NCBI RefSeq assembly: GCF_933775445.1
Contig: NW_026089399.1
Span: forward strand, 186,001 to 250,000
DNA length: 64,000 bases
From: Argentina anserina
Taxonomy: Eukaryota; Streptophyta; Magnoliopsida; Rosales; Rosaceae
Direction of reading: 5' to 3'
The notes below the pieces were generated by a model. It was given only the letters and a program-made list of their open reading frames with translations, had not been told where the DNA came from and did no database searches. The translations under genes and the position numbers were made by a program. Each line of letters starts with the position of its first letter. Position 1 is the stretch's first letter. Of the stretch, positions 1-13,180 are shown in pieces.

Positions 1-596
1 AGTAAAGATACGCAAACGGTGTAAAGATACACAATTGGAAAATAGTAAAGATACGCAAACGATGTAAAGATACTCAGTTTGAATGAAACACACTCCCACA
101 CTTGCAAAACTCTCAAATACAATAGAAACTCGCATCAGAAGCCTAATAGAAAGATACTCAAACGAGAAATGAAAAGATACACAATTGGAATAGTAAAGAT
201 ACGCAAACGATGTAAAGATACACAATTGGAATAGTAAAGATACGCAAACGATGTAAAGATACTCAGTTTGAAAGAAACACACTCCCACACTTGCAAAACT
301 CTCAAATTCAATAGAAACTCGCGTCAGAAAGCCTTACAGAAAAATACTCAAACGAGAAATGAAAAGATACACAATTGGAATAGTAAAGATACGCAAACGA
401 TGTAAAGATACTCAGTTTAAAAGAAACACACTCCCACACTTGCAAAACTCTTAAATTCAATAGAAACTCGCATCAGAAAGCCTTACAGAAAGATACTCAA
501 ACGAGAAATGAAAAGATACACAATTGGAATAGTTAAGATACACAAACGATGTAAAGATACACAATTGGAATAGTAAAGATACGCAAACGATGTAAA

Positions 597-786
597 GATA
601 CTCAGTTTGAAAGAAACACACTCCCACACTTGCAAAACTCTCAAATTCAATAGAAACTCGCATCCGAAAGCCTTACAGAAAGATATTCAAACGAGAAATG
701 AAAAGATACACAATTGGAATAGTAGAGATACGCAAACGATGTAAAGATACACAATTGGAATAGTAAAGATACGCAAACGATGTAAA
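597..786 (+). repeat. Reference 190-bp monomer (two 41-bp subrepeats)
   Basis: Distance between successive GATACTCAGTTTG starts is 190 bp here, which is 149 plus one extra 41-bp subrepeat (GATACACAATTGG...TAAA followed by GATACGCAAACGATGTAAA). This is the most common length class in the first 15 kb. The copy also carries the linked variants CATCCGAAAG, GATATTCAAACG and AGTAGAGATACG, which reappear together near 13558 and 34084 and so mark a subfamily. Confidence 0.93.
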
Positions 787-2034
787 GATACTCAGTTTGA
801 AAGAAACACACTCCCACACTTGCAAAACTCTCAAATTCAAAAGAAACTCGCACCAGAAAGCCTTACAGAAAGATACTCAAACGAGAAATGAAAAGATACA
901 CAATTGGAATCGTAAAGATACGCAAACGATGTCAGGATACTCAATTGGAATAGTAAAGATACGCAAACGATGTAAAGATACTCAGTTTGAAAGAAACACA
1001 CTCCCACACTTGCAAACCTCTCAAATTCAATAGAAACTCCCATCAGAAAGCCTTACAAAAAGATACTCAAACGAGAAATGAAAAGATACACAATTGGAAT
1101 CGTAAAGATACGCAAACGATGTCAGGATACTCAATTGGAATAGTAAAGATACGCAAACGATGTAAAGATACTCAGTTTGAAAGAAACACACTCCCACACT
1201 TGCAAACCTCTCAAATTCAATAGAAACTCCCATCAGAAAGCCTTACAGAAAGATACTCAAACGAGAAATGAAAAGATACACAATTGGAATAGTAAAGATA
1301 CGCAAACGATGTAAAGATACTCAGTTTAAAAGAAACACACTCCCACACTTGCAAAACTCTCAAATTCAATAGAAACTCGCATCAGAAAGCCTTACAGAAA
1401 GATACTCAAACGAGAAATGAAAAGATACACAATTGGAATAGTTAAGATACACAAACGATGTAAAGATACACAATTGGAATAGTAAAGATACGCAAACGAT
1501 GTAAAGATACTCAGTTTGAAAGAAACACACTCCCACACTTGCAAAACTCTCAAATTCAATAGAAACTCGCACCAGAAAGCCTTACAGAAAGATACTCAAA
1601 CGAGAAATGAAAAGATACACAATTGGAATCGTAAAGATACGCAAACGATGTCAGGATACTCAATTGGAATAGTAAAGATACGCAAACGATGTAAAGATAC
1701 TCAGTTTGAAAGAAACACACTCCCACACTTGCAAACCTCTCAAATTCAATAGAAACTCGCACCAGAAAGTCTTACAGAAAGATACTCAAACGAGAAATGA
1801 AAAGATACACAATTGGAATCGTAAAGATACGCAAACGATGTCAGGATACTCAATTGGAATAGTAAAGATACGCAAACGATGTAAAGATACTCAGTTTGAA
1901 AGAAACACACTCCCACACTTGCAAACCTCTCAAATTCAATAGAAACTCCCATCAGAAAGCCTTACAAAAAGATACTCAAACGAGAAATGAAAAGATACAC
2001 AATTGGAATAGTAAAGATACGCAAACGATGTAAA
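787..2034 (+). repeat. 719-bp higher-order repeat, one full and one partial copy
   Basis: Monomers of 190, 190, 149 and 190 bp at 787-1505 (719 bp) are followed from 1506 by a second copy with the same order and the same linked variants (GGAATCGTAAAG followed by GATGTCAGGATACTCAATTGG). The second copy is recognisable through its 149-bp monomer ending at 2034, after which the pattern changes to a 231-bp unit with AAATTGATTAG. Boundaries are set by monomer starts and could shift by part of a monomer. Confidence 0.75.
1167..1315 (+). repeat. Reference 149-bp satellite monomer
   Basis: Example of the shortest regular monomer, and a B-class copy (CTCCCATC) at that. It splits at GATAC into blocks of 85, 23, 22 and 19 bp: a long block beginning GATACTCAGTTTG and holding the ACACTCCCACACTTGC stretch, then GATACTCAAACGAG...AAAA, then GATACACAATTGG...TAAA, then GATACGCAAACGATGTAAA. 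Hand count of the consensus gives A 69, T 28, G 22, C 30, about 35% GC with very strong A-over-T skew. The 149-bp length is close to the DNA wrapped on a nucleosome core; any functional link is inference. Confidence 0.93.
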
Positions 2035-4089
2035 GATACTCAGTTTAAAAGAAACACACTCCCACACTTGCAAAACTCTCAAATTGATTAGAAACTCGCA
2101 TCAGAAAGCCTTACAGAAAGATACTCAAACGAGAAATGAAAAGATACACAATTGGAATAGTAAAGATACGCAAACGATGTAAAGATACACAATTGGAATA
2201 GTAAAGATACGCAAACTATGTAAAGATACACAATTGGAATAGTAAAGATACGCAAACGATGTAAAGATACTCAGTTTGAAAGAAACACACTCCCACACTT
2301 GCAAAACTCTCAAATTCAATAGAAATTCGCATCAGAAAGCCTTACAGAAAGATACTCAAACGAGAAATGAAAAGATACACAATTGGAATAGTAAAGATAC
2401 GCAAACGATGTAAAGATAATCAGTTTGAAAGAAACACACTCCCACACTTGCAAAACTCTCAAATTTAATAGAAACTCGCATCTGAAGCCTTACAGAAAGA
2501 TACTCAAACGAGAAATGAAAAGATACACAATTGGAATAGTAAAGATACGAAAACGATGTAAAGATACACAATTGGAATAGTAAAGATACGCAAACGATGT
2601 AAAGATACTCAGTTTGAAAGAAACACACTCCCACACTTGCAAAACTCTCAAATTCAATAGAAACTCGCATCAGAAAGCCTTACAGAAAGATACTCAAACG
2701 AGAAATGAAAAGATACACAATTGGAATAGTAAAGATAAGCAAACAATGTAAAGATACTCAGTTTGAAAGAAACACACTCCCACACTTGCAAAACTCTCAA
2801 ATTCAATAGAAACTCGCATCAGAAGCCTTACAGAAAGATACTCAAACGTGAAATTAACAGATACACAATTGGAATAGTAAAGATACGCAAACGATGTAAA
2901 GATACACAATTGGAATAGTAAAGATACGCAAACGATGTAAAGATACTCAGTTTGAAAGAAACACACTCCCACACTTGCAAACCTCTCAAATTCAATAGAA
3001 ACTCCCATCAGAAAGCCTTACAAAAAGATACTTAAACGAGAAATGAAAAGATACACAATTGGAATAGTAAAGATACGCAAACGATGTAAAGATACATAAT
3101 TGGAATAGTAAAGATACGCAAACGATGTAAAGATACTCAGTTTGAAAGAAACACACTCCCACACTTGCAAAACTCTCAAATTCAATAGAAACTCGCATCA
3201 GAAAGCCTTACAGAAAGATACTCAAACGAGAAATGAAAAGATACACAATTGGAATCGTAAAGATACCCAAACGATGTCAAGATACTCAATTGGAATAGTA
3301 AAGATACGCAAACGATGTAAAGATACTAAGTTTGAAAGAAACACACTCCCACACTTGCAAACCTCTCAAATTCAATAGAAACTCCCATCAGAAAGCCTTA
3401 CAAAAAGATACTCAAACGAGAAATGAAAAGATACACAATTGGAATAGTAAAGATACGCAAACGATGTAAAGATACACAATTGGAATAGTAAAGATACGCA
3501 AACGATGTAAAGATACTCAGTTTGAAAGAAACACACTCCCACACTTGCAAAACTCTCAAATTCAATAGAAACTCGCATCAGAAAGCCTTACAGAAAGATA
3601 CTCAAACGAGAAATGAAAAGATACACAATTGGAATAGTAAAGATGAGCAAACAATGTAAAGATACTCAGTTTGAAAGAAACACACTCCCACACTTGCAAA
3701 ACTCTCAAATTCAATAGAAACTCGCATCAGAAAGCCTTACAGAAAGATACTCAAACGAGAAATGAAAAGATACACAATTGGAATAGTAAAGATACGCAAA
3801 CGATGTAAAGATACACAATTGGAATAGTAAAGATACGCAAACGATGTAAAGATACTCAGTTTGAAAGAAACACACTCCCACACTTGCAAAACTCTCAAAT
3901 ACAATAGAAACTCGCATCAGAAGCCTTACAGAAAGATACTCAAACGTGAAATTAACAGATACACAATTGGAATAGTAAAGATACGCAAAAGATGTAAAGA
4001 TACACAATTGGAATAGTAAAGATACGCAAACGATGTAAAGATACTCAGTTTGAAAGAAACACACTCCCACACTTGCAAACCTCTCAAAT

Positions 4090-6240
4090 TCAATAGAAAC
4101 TCCCATCAGAAAGCCTTACAAAAAGATACTTAAACGAGAAATGAAAAGATACACAATTGGAATAGTAAAGATACGCAAACGATGTAAAGATACATAATTG
4201 GAATAGTAAAGATACGCAAACGATGTAAAGATACTCAGTTTGAAAGAAACACACTCCCACACTTGCAAAACTCTCAAATTCAATAGAAACTCGCATCAGA
4301 AAGCCTTACAGAAAGATACTCAAACGAGAAATGAAAAGATACACAATTGGAATCGTAAAGATACCCAAACGATGTCAAGATACTCAATTGGAATAGTAAA
4401 GATACGCAAACGATGTAAAGATACTCAGTTTGAAAGAAACACACTCCCACACTTGCAAACCTCTCAAATTCAATAGAAACTCCCATCAGAAAGCCTTACA
4501 AAAAGATACTCAAACGAGAAATGAAAAGATACACAATTGGAATAGTAAAGATACGTAAACGATGTAAAGATACACAATTGGAATAGTAAAGATACGCAAA
4601 CGATGTAAAGATACTCAGTTTGAAAGAAACACACTCCCACACTTGCAAACCTCTCAAATTCAATAGAAACTCCCATCAGAAAGCCTTACAAAAAGATACT
4701 CAAACGAGAAATGAAAAGATACACAATTGGAATAGTAAAGATACGCAAACGATGTAAAGATACACAATTGGAATAGTAAAGATACGCAAACGATGTAAAG
4801 ATACTCAGTTTGAAAGAAACACACTCCCACACTTGCAAAACTCTCAAATTCAATAGAAACTCGCATCAGAAAGCCTTACAAAAAGATACTCAAACGAGAA
4901 ATGAAAAGATACACAATTGGAATAGTAAAGATACGCAAACGATGTCAAGATACTCAATTGGAATAGTAAAGATACGCAAACGATGTAAAGATACTCAGTT
5001 TGAAAGAAACACACTCCCACACTTGCAAAACTCTCAAATTCAATAGAAACTCGCATCAGAAAGCCTTACAGAAAGATACTCAAACGAGAAATGAAAAGAC
5101 ACACAATTGGAATAGTAAAGATACGCAAACGATGTAAAGATACACAATTGGAATAGTAAAGATACGCAAACGATGTAAAGATACACAATTGGAATAGTAA
5201 AGATACGCAAACGATGTAAAGATACTCAGTTTGAAAGAAACACACTCCCACACTTGCAAACCTCTCAAATTCAATAGAAACTCCCATCAGAAAGCCTTAC
5301 AAAAAGATACTTAAACGAGAAATGAAAAGATACACAATTGGAATAGTAAAGATACGCAAACGATGTAAAGATACATAATTGGAATAGTAAAGATACGCAA
5401 ACGATGTAAAGATACTCAGTTTGAAAGAAACACACTCCCACACTTGCAAAACTCTCAAATTCAATAGAAACTCGCATCAGAAAGCCTTACAGAAAGATAC
5501 TCAAACGAGAAATGAAAAGATACACAATTGGAATCGTAAAGATACCCAAACGATATCAAGATACTCAATTGGAATAGTAAAGATACGCAAACGATGTAAA
5601 GATACTCAGTTTGAAAGAAACACACTCCCACACTTGCAAACCTCTCAAATTCAATAGAAACTCCCATCAGAAAGCCTTACAAAAAGATACTCAAACGAGA
5701 AATGAAAAGATACACAATTGGAATAGTAAAGATACGCAAACGATGTAAAGATACACAATTGGAATAGTAAAGATACGCAAACGATGTAAAGATACTCAGT
5801 TTGAAAGAAACACACTCCCACACTTGCAAACCTCTCAAATTCAATAGAAACTCCCATCAGAAAGCCTTACAAAAAGATTCTCAAACGAGAAATGAAAAGA
5901 TACACAATTGGAATAGTAAAGATACGCAAACGATGTAAAGATACACAATTGGAATAGTAAAGATACGCAAACGATGTAAAGATACTCAGTTTGAAAGAAA
6001 CACACTCCCACACTTGCAAAACTCTCAAATTCAATAGAAACTCGCATCAGAAAGCCTTACAGAAAGATACTCAAACGAGAAATGAAAAGATACACAATTG
6101 GAATCGTAAAGATACGCAAACGATGTCAAGATACTCAATTGGAATAGTAAAGATACGCAAACGATGTAAAGATACTCAGTTTGAAAGAAACACACTCCCA
6201 CACTTGCAAACCTCTAAAATTCAATAGAAACTCCCATCAG
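4090..6240 (+). repeat. 1181-bp higher-order repeat, two copies
   Basis: A six-monomer cassette (five of 190 bp plus one of 231 bp) at about 4090-5270 is repeated from 5271 with a constant offset of 1181 bp. The cassette mixes A-class monomers (AAAACTCTC, ACTCGCATC, ACAGAAAG) with B-class monomers (AAACCTCTC, ACTCCCATC, ACAAAAAG) and one containing GTAAAGATACCCAAACGATG. Dispersed relatives occur at about 8037-8993 (offset 3947 from the first copy) and around 14150-14930, so this cassette has been copied over kilobase distances inside the array. Confidence 0.75.
4990..5220 (+). repeat. Reference 231-bp monomer (three 41-bp subrepeats)
   Basis: Start-to-start distance is 231 bp, 149 plus two extra 41-bp subrepeats. 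The three subrepeats run head to tail with almost no divergence, as expected from recent slippage or unequal exchange inside the 41-bp tract. The same class recurs elsewhere, for example around 2035-2265 and 10280-10450. Confidence 0.9.
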
Positions 6241-7546
6241 AAAGCCTTACAAAAAGATACTCAAACGAGAAATGAAAAGATACACAATTGGAATAGTAAA
6301 GATACGCAAACGATGTAAAGATACTCAGTTTGAAAGAAACACACTCCCACACTTGCAAAACTCTCAAATTCAATAGAAACTCGCATCAGAAAGCCTTACA
6401 GAAAGATACTCAAACGAGAAATGAAAAGACACACAATTGGAATAGTAAAGATACGCAAACGATGTAAAGATACACAATTGGAATAGTAAAGATACGCAAA
6501 CGATTTAAAGATACTCAGTTTGAAAGAAACACACTCCCACACTTGCAAACCTCTCAAATTCAATAGAAACTCCCATCAGAAAGCCTTACAAAAAGATACT
6601 CAAACGAGAAATGAAAAGATACACAATTGAAATAGTAAAGATACGCAAACGATGTAAAGATACACAATTGGAATAGTAAAGATACCCAAATGATGTAAAG
6701 ATACTCAGTTTGAAAGAAACACACTCCCACACTTGGAAAACTCTCAAATATAACAGAAACTCGCATCAGAAGCTTTGTAGAAAGATACTCAAACGAGAAA
6801 TGAAAAGATACACAATTGGAATAGTAAAGATACGTAAACGATGTAAAGATACACAATTGGAATAGTAAAGATACGCAAACGGTGTAAAGATACACAATTG
6901 GAAAATAGTAAAGATACGCAAACGATGTAAAGATACTCAGTTTGAATGAAACACACTCCCACACTTGCAAAACTCTCAAATACAATAGAAACTCGCATCA
7001 GAAGCCTTACAGAAAGATACTCAAACGAGAAATGAAAAGATATACAATTGGAATAGTAAAGATACGCAAACGATGTAAAGATACACAATTGGAATAGTAA
7101 AGATACGCAAACGATGTAAAGATACTCAGTTTGAAAGAAACACACTCCCACACTTGCAAAACTCTCAAATTCAATAGAAATTCGCGTCAGAAAGCCTTAC
7201 AGAAAGATACTCAAACGAGAAATGAAAAGATACACAATTGGAAGAGTAAAGATACGCAAACGATGTAAAGATACTCAGTTTAAAAGAAACACACTCCCAC
7301 ACTTGCAAAACTCTCAAATTTAATAGAAACTCGCATCAGAAGCCTTACAGAAAGATACTCAAACGAGAAATGAAAAGATACACAATTGGAATAGTAAAGA
7401 TACGAAAACGATGTAAAGATACACAATTGGAATAGTAAAGATACGCAAACGATGTAAAGATACTCAGTTTGAAAGAAACACACTCCCACACTTGCAAAAC
7501 TCTCAAATTCAATAGAAACTCGCATCAGAAAGCCTTACAGAAAGAT

Positions 7547-8812
7547 ACTCAAACGAGAAATGAAAAGATACACAATTGGAATAGTAAAGATAAGCAAACA
7601 ATGTAAAGATACTCAGTTTGAAAGAAACACACTCCCACACTTGCAAAACTCTCAAATTCAATAGAAACTCGCATCAGAAAGCCTTACAGAAAGATACTCA
7701 AACGAGAAATGAAAAGATACACAATTGGAATAGTAAAGATACGCAAACGATGTAAAGATACACAATTGGAATAGTAAAGATACGCAAACGATGTAAAGAT
7801 ACTCAGTTTGAAAGAAACACACTCCCACACTTGCAAAACTCTCAAATACAATAGAAACTCGCATCAGAAGCCTTACAGAAAGATACTCAAACGTGAAATT
7901 AACAGATACACAATTGGAATAGTAAAGATACGCAAACGATGTAAAGATACACAATTGGAATAGTAAAGATACGCAAACGATGTAAAGATACTCAGTTTGA
8001 AAGAAACACACTCCCACACTTGCAAACCTCTCAAATTCAATAGAAACTCCCATCAGAAAGCCTTACAAAAAGATACTTAAACGAGAAATGAAAAGATACA
8101 CAATTGGAATAGTAAAGATACGCAAACGATGTAAAGATACACAATTGGAATAGTAAAGATACGCAAACGATGTAAAGATACTCAGTTTGAAAGAAACACA
8201 CTCCCACACTTGCAAAACTCTCAAATTCAATAGAAACTCGCATCAGAAAGCCTTACAGAAAGATACTCAAACGAGAAATGAAAAGATACACAATTGGAAT
8301 CGTAAAGATACGCAAACGATGTCAAGATACTCAATTGGAATAGTAAAGATACGCAAACGATGTAAAGATACTCAGTTTGAAAGAAACACACTCCCACACT
8401 TGCAAACCTCTCAAATTCAATAGAAACTCCCATCAGAAAGCCTTACAAAAAGATACTCAAACGAGAAATGAAAAGATACACAATTGGAATAGTAAAGATA
8501 CGCAAACGATGTAAAGATACACAATTGGAATAGTAAAGAGACGCAAACGATGTAAAGATACTTAGTTTGAAAGAAACACACTCCCACACTTGCAAACCTC
8601 TCAAATTCAATAGAAACTCCCATCAGAAAGCCTTACAAAAAGATACTCAAACGAGAAATGAAAAGATACACAATTGGAATAGTAAAGATACGCAAACGAT
8701 GTAAAGATACACAATTGGAATAGTAAAGATACGCAAACGATGTAAAGATACTCAGTTTGAAAGAAACACACTCCCACACTTGCAAAACTCTCAAATTCAA
8801 TAGAAACTCGCA
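7547..8812 (+). repeat. Dispersed duplicate of about 3600-4865 (offset 3947 bp)
   Basis: Monomer order, length classes and private variants match 3600-4865 at a constant offset of 3947 bp. The shared markers include the AGCAAACAATG subrepeat followed by the AACGTGAAATTAACAG monomer. The upstream part (about 7280-7660) also matches 2425-2805 at offset 4855 through GATACGAAAACGATG, indicating nested duplication. Confidence 0.7.
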
Positions 8813-9474
8813 TCAGAAAGCCTTACAGAAAGATACTCAAACGAGAAATGAAAAGATACACAATTGGAATCGTAAAGATACGCAAACGATGTCAAGATAC
8901 TCAATTGGAATAGTAAAGATACGCAAACGATGTAAAGATACTCAGTTTGAAAGAAACACACTCCCACACTTGCAAACCTCTAAAATTCAATAGAAACTCC
9001 CATCAGAAAGCCTTACAAAAAGATACTCAAACCAGAAATGAAAAGATACACAATTGGAATAGTAAAGATACGCAAACGATGTAAAGATACTCAGTTTGAA
9101 AGAAACACACTCCCACACTTGCAAAACTCTCAAATTCAATAGAAACTCGCATCAGAAAGCCTTACAGAAAGATACTCAAACGAGAAATGAAAAGACACAC
9201 AATTGGAATAGTAAAGATACGCAAACGATGTAAAGATACACAATTGGAATAGTAAAGATACGCAAACGATGTAAAGATACTCAGTTTGAAAGAAACACAC
9301 TCCCACACTTGCAAACCTCTCAAATTCAATAGAAACTCCCATCAGAAAGCCTTACAAAAAGATACTCAAACCAGAAATGAAAAGATACACAATTGGAATA
9401 GTAAAGATACGCAAACGATGTAAAGATACTCAGTTTGAAAGAAACACACTCCCACACTTGCAAAACTCTCAAAT

Positions 9475-12400
9475 TCAATAGAAACTCGCATCAGAAAGCC
9501 TTACAGAAAGATACTCAAACGAGAAATGAAAAGACACACAATTGGAATAGTAAAGATACGCAAACGATGTAAAGATACACAATTGGAATAGTAAAGATAC
9601 GCAAACGATGTAAAGATACTCAGTTTGAAAGAAACACACTCCCACACTTGCAAAACTCTCAAATTCAATAGAAACTCGCATCAGAAAGCCTTACAGAAAG
9701 ATACTCAAACGAGAAATGAAAAGATACACAATTGGAATAGTAAAGATACGCAAACGATGTAAAGATACACAATTGGAATAGTAAAGATACGCAAACGATG
9801 TAAAGATACTCAGTTTGAAAGAAACACACTCCCACACTTGCAAACCTCTCAAATTCAATAGAAACTCCCATCAGAAAGCCTTACAAAAAGATACTCAAAC
9901 GAGAAATGAAAAGATACACAATTGAAATAGTAAAGATACGCAAACGATGTAAAGATACACAATTGGAATAGTAAAGATACCCAAACGATGTAAAGATACT
10001 CAGTTTGAAAGAAACACACTCCCACACTTGGAAAACTCTCAAATATAATAGAAACTCGCATCAGAAGCTTTGTAGAAAGATACTCAAACGAGAAATGAAA
10101 AGATACACAATTGGAATAGTAAAGATACGTAAACGATGTAAAGATACACAATTGGAATAGTAAAGATACGCAAACGATGTAAAGATACACAATTGGAATA
10201 GTAAAGATACCCAAATGATGTAAAGATACTCAGTTTGAAAGAAACACACTCCCACACTTGGAAAACTCTCAAATATAATAGAAACTCGCATCAGAAGCTT
10301 TGTAGAAAGATACTCAAACGAGAAATGAAAAGATACACAATTGGAATAGTAAAGATACGTAAACGATGTAAAGATACACAATTGGAATAGTAAAGATACG
10401 CAAACGATGTAAAGATACACAATTGGAATAGTAAAGATACCCAAACGATGTAAAGATACTCAGTTTGAAAGAAACACACTCCCACACTTGCAAAACTCTC
10501 AAATACAATAGAAACTCGCATCAGAAGCATTACAGAAAGATACTTAAACGAGAAATGAAAAGATACACAATTGGAATAGTAAAGATACGCAAACGATGGA
10601 AAGATACACAATTGGAATAGTAAAGATACGCAAACGATGTAAAGATACTCAGTTTGAAAGAAACACACTCCCACACTTGCAAAACTGTCAAATTCAATAG
10701 AAACTCGCATCAGAAGCCTTAAAGAAAGATACTCAAACGAGAAATGAAAAGATACACAATTGGAATAGTAAAGATACGCAAACGGTGTAAAGATACACAA
10801 TTGGAAAATAGTAAAGATACGCAAACGATGTAAAGATACTCAGTTTGAATGAAACACACTCCCACACTTGCAAAACTCTCAAATACAATAGAAACTCGCA
10901 TCAGAAGCCTTACAGAAAGATACTCAAACGAGAAATGAAAAGATATACAATTGGAATAGTAAAGATACGGAAACGATGTAAAGATACACAATTGGAATAG
11001 TAAAGATACGCAAACGATGTAAAGATACACAATTGGAATAGTAAAGATACGCAAACGATGTAAAGATACTCAGTTTGAAAGAAACACACTCCCACACTTG
11101 CAAACCTCTCAAATTCAATAGAAACTCCCATCAGAAAGCCTTACAAAAAGATACTTAAACGAGAAATGAAAAGATACACAATTGGAATAGTAAAGATACG
11201 CAAACGATGTAAAGATACACAATTGGAATAGTAAAGATACGCAAACGATGTAAAGATACTCAGTTTGAAAGAAACACACTCCCACAATTGCAAACCTCTC
11301 AAATTCAATAGAAACTCCCATCAGAAAGCCTTACAAAAAGATACTCAAACGAGAAATGAAAAGATACACAATTGGAATAGTAAAGATACGCAAACGATGT
11401 AAAGATACACAATTGGAATAGTAAAGATACGCAAACGATGTAAAGATACTCAGTTTGAAAGAAACACACTCCCACACTTGCAAAACTCTCAAATTCAATA
11501 GAAACTCGCATCAGAAAGCCTTACAGAAAGATACTCAAACGAGAAATGAAAAGATACACAATTGGAATCGTAAAGATACGCAAACGATGTCAAGATACTC
11601 AATTGGAATAGTAAAGATACGCAAACGATGTAAAGATACTCAGTTTGAAAGAAACACACTCCCACACTTGCAAACCTCTAAAATTCAATAGAAACTCCCA
11701 TCAGAAAGCCTTACAAAAAGATACTCAAACCAGAAATGAAAAGATACACAATTGGAATAGTAAAGATACGCAAACGATGTAAAGATACTCAGTTTGAAAG
11801 AAACACACTCCCACACTTGCAAAACTCTCAAATTCAATAGAAACTCGCATCAGAAAGCCTTACAGAAAGATACTCAAACGAGAAATGAAAAGACACACAA
11901 TTGGAATAGTAAAGATACGCAAACGATGTAAAGATACACAATTGGAATAGTAAAGATACGCAAACGATGTAAAGATACTCAGTTTGAAAGAAACACACTC
12001 CCACACTTGCAAAACTCTCAAATTCAATAGAAACTCGCATCAGAAAGCCTTACAGAAAGATACTCAAACGAGAAATGAAAAGATACACAATTGGAATAGT
12101 AAAGATACGCAAACGATGTAAAGATACACAATTGGAATAGTAAAGATACGCAAACGATGTAAAGATACTCAGTTTGAAAGAAACACACTCCCACACTTGC
12201 AAACCTCTCAAATTCAATAGAAACTCCCATCAGAAAGCCTTACAAAAAGACACTCAAACGAGAAATGAAAAGATACACAATTGAAATAGTAAAGATACGC
12301 AAACGATGTAAAGATACACAATTGGAATAGTAAAGATACCCAAACGATGTAAAGATACTCAGTTTGAAAGAAACACACTCCCACACTTGGAAAACTCTCA

Positions 12401-13180
12401 AATATAATAGAAACTCGCATCAGAAGCTTTGTAGAAAGATACTCAAACGAGAAATGAAAAGATACACAATTGGAATAGTAAAGATACGTAAACGATGTAA
12501 AGATACACAATTGGAATAGTAAAGATACGCAAACGATGTAAAGATACACAATTGGAATAGTAAAGATACCCAAACGATGTAAAGATACTCAGTTTGAAAG
12601 AAACACACTCCCACACTTGCAAAACTCTCAAATACAATAGAAACTCGCATCAGAAGCATTACAGAAAGATACTTAAACGAGAAATGAAAAGATACACAAT
12701 TGGAATAGTAAAGATACGCAAACGATGGAAAGATACACAATTGGAATAGTAAAGACACGCAAACGATGTAAAGATACTCAGTTTGAAAGAAACACACTCC
12801 CACACTTGCAAAACTGTCAAATTCAATAGAAACTCGCATCAGAAGCCTTAAAGAAAGATACTCAAACGAGAAATGAAAAGATACACAATTGGAATAGTAA
12901 AGATACGCAAACGGTGTAAAGATACACAATTGGAAAATAGTAAAGATACGCAAACGATGTAAAGATACTCAGTTTGAATGAAACACACTCCCACACTTGC
13001 AAAACTCTCAAATACAATAGAAACTCGCATCAGAAGCCTTACAGAAAGATACTCAAACGAGAAATGAAAAGATATACAATTGGAATAGTAAAGATACGCA
13101 AACGATGTAAAGATACACAATTGGAATAGTAAAGATACGCAAACGATGTAAAGATACTCAGTTTGAAAGAAACACACTCC
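9475..13180 (+). repeat. 2359/2129-bp segmental tandem duplication
   Basis: Segment 9475-11833 (2359 bp) is followed by a second copy from 11834. The offset is 2359 bp for the first about 590 bp, then drops to 2129 bp for 10291-11054 against 12420-13183, because a 230-bp monomer (about 10061-10290) is tandemly duplicated only in the first copy. Shared private variants include CACTTGGAAAACTC, GAAGCTTTGTAG, GATGGAAAGATAC and the GGAAAATAGTAAAG subrepeat, so the two copies clearly share a recent ancestor. Confidence 0.8.

Noticed and set aside
457..663. Hydrophobic 68-codon minus-strand frame repeated throughout the array
   Set aside because: It is reset by non-multiple-of-three unit lengths, overlaps open frames in other registers and on the other strand, has no conserved domain, and follows from the low T content of the + strand.
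797..1033. 78-codon plus-strand frame (starting at ATGs preceded by CAGTTTGA)
   Set aside because: It recurs with every suitable monomer, is Lys/Thr/Asn-rich as expected from A-rich DNA, and competes with open frames on the opposite strand.
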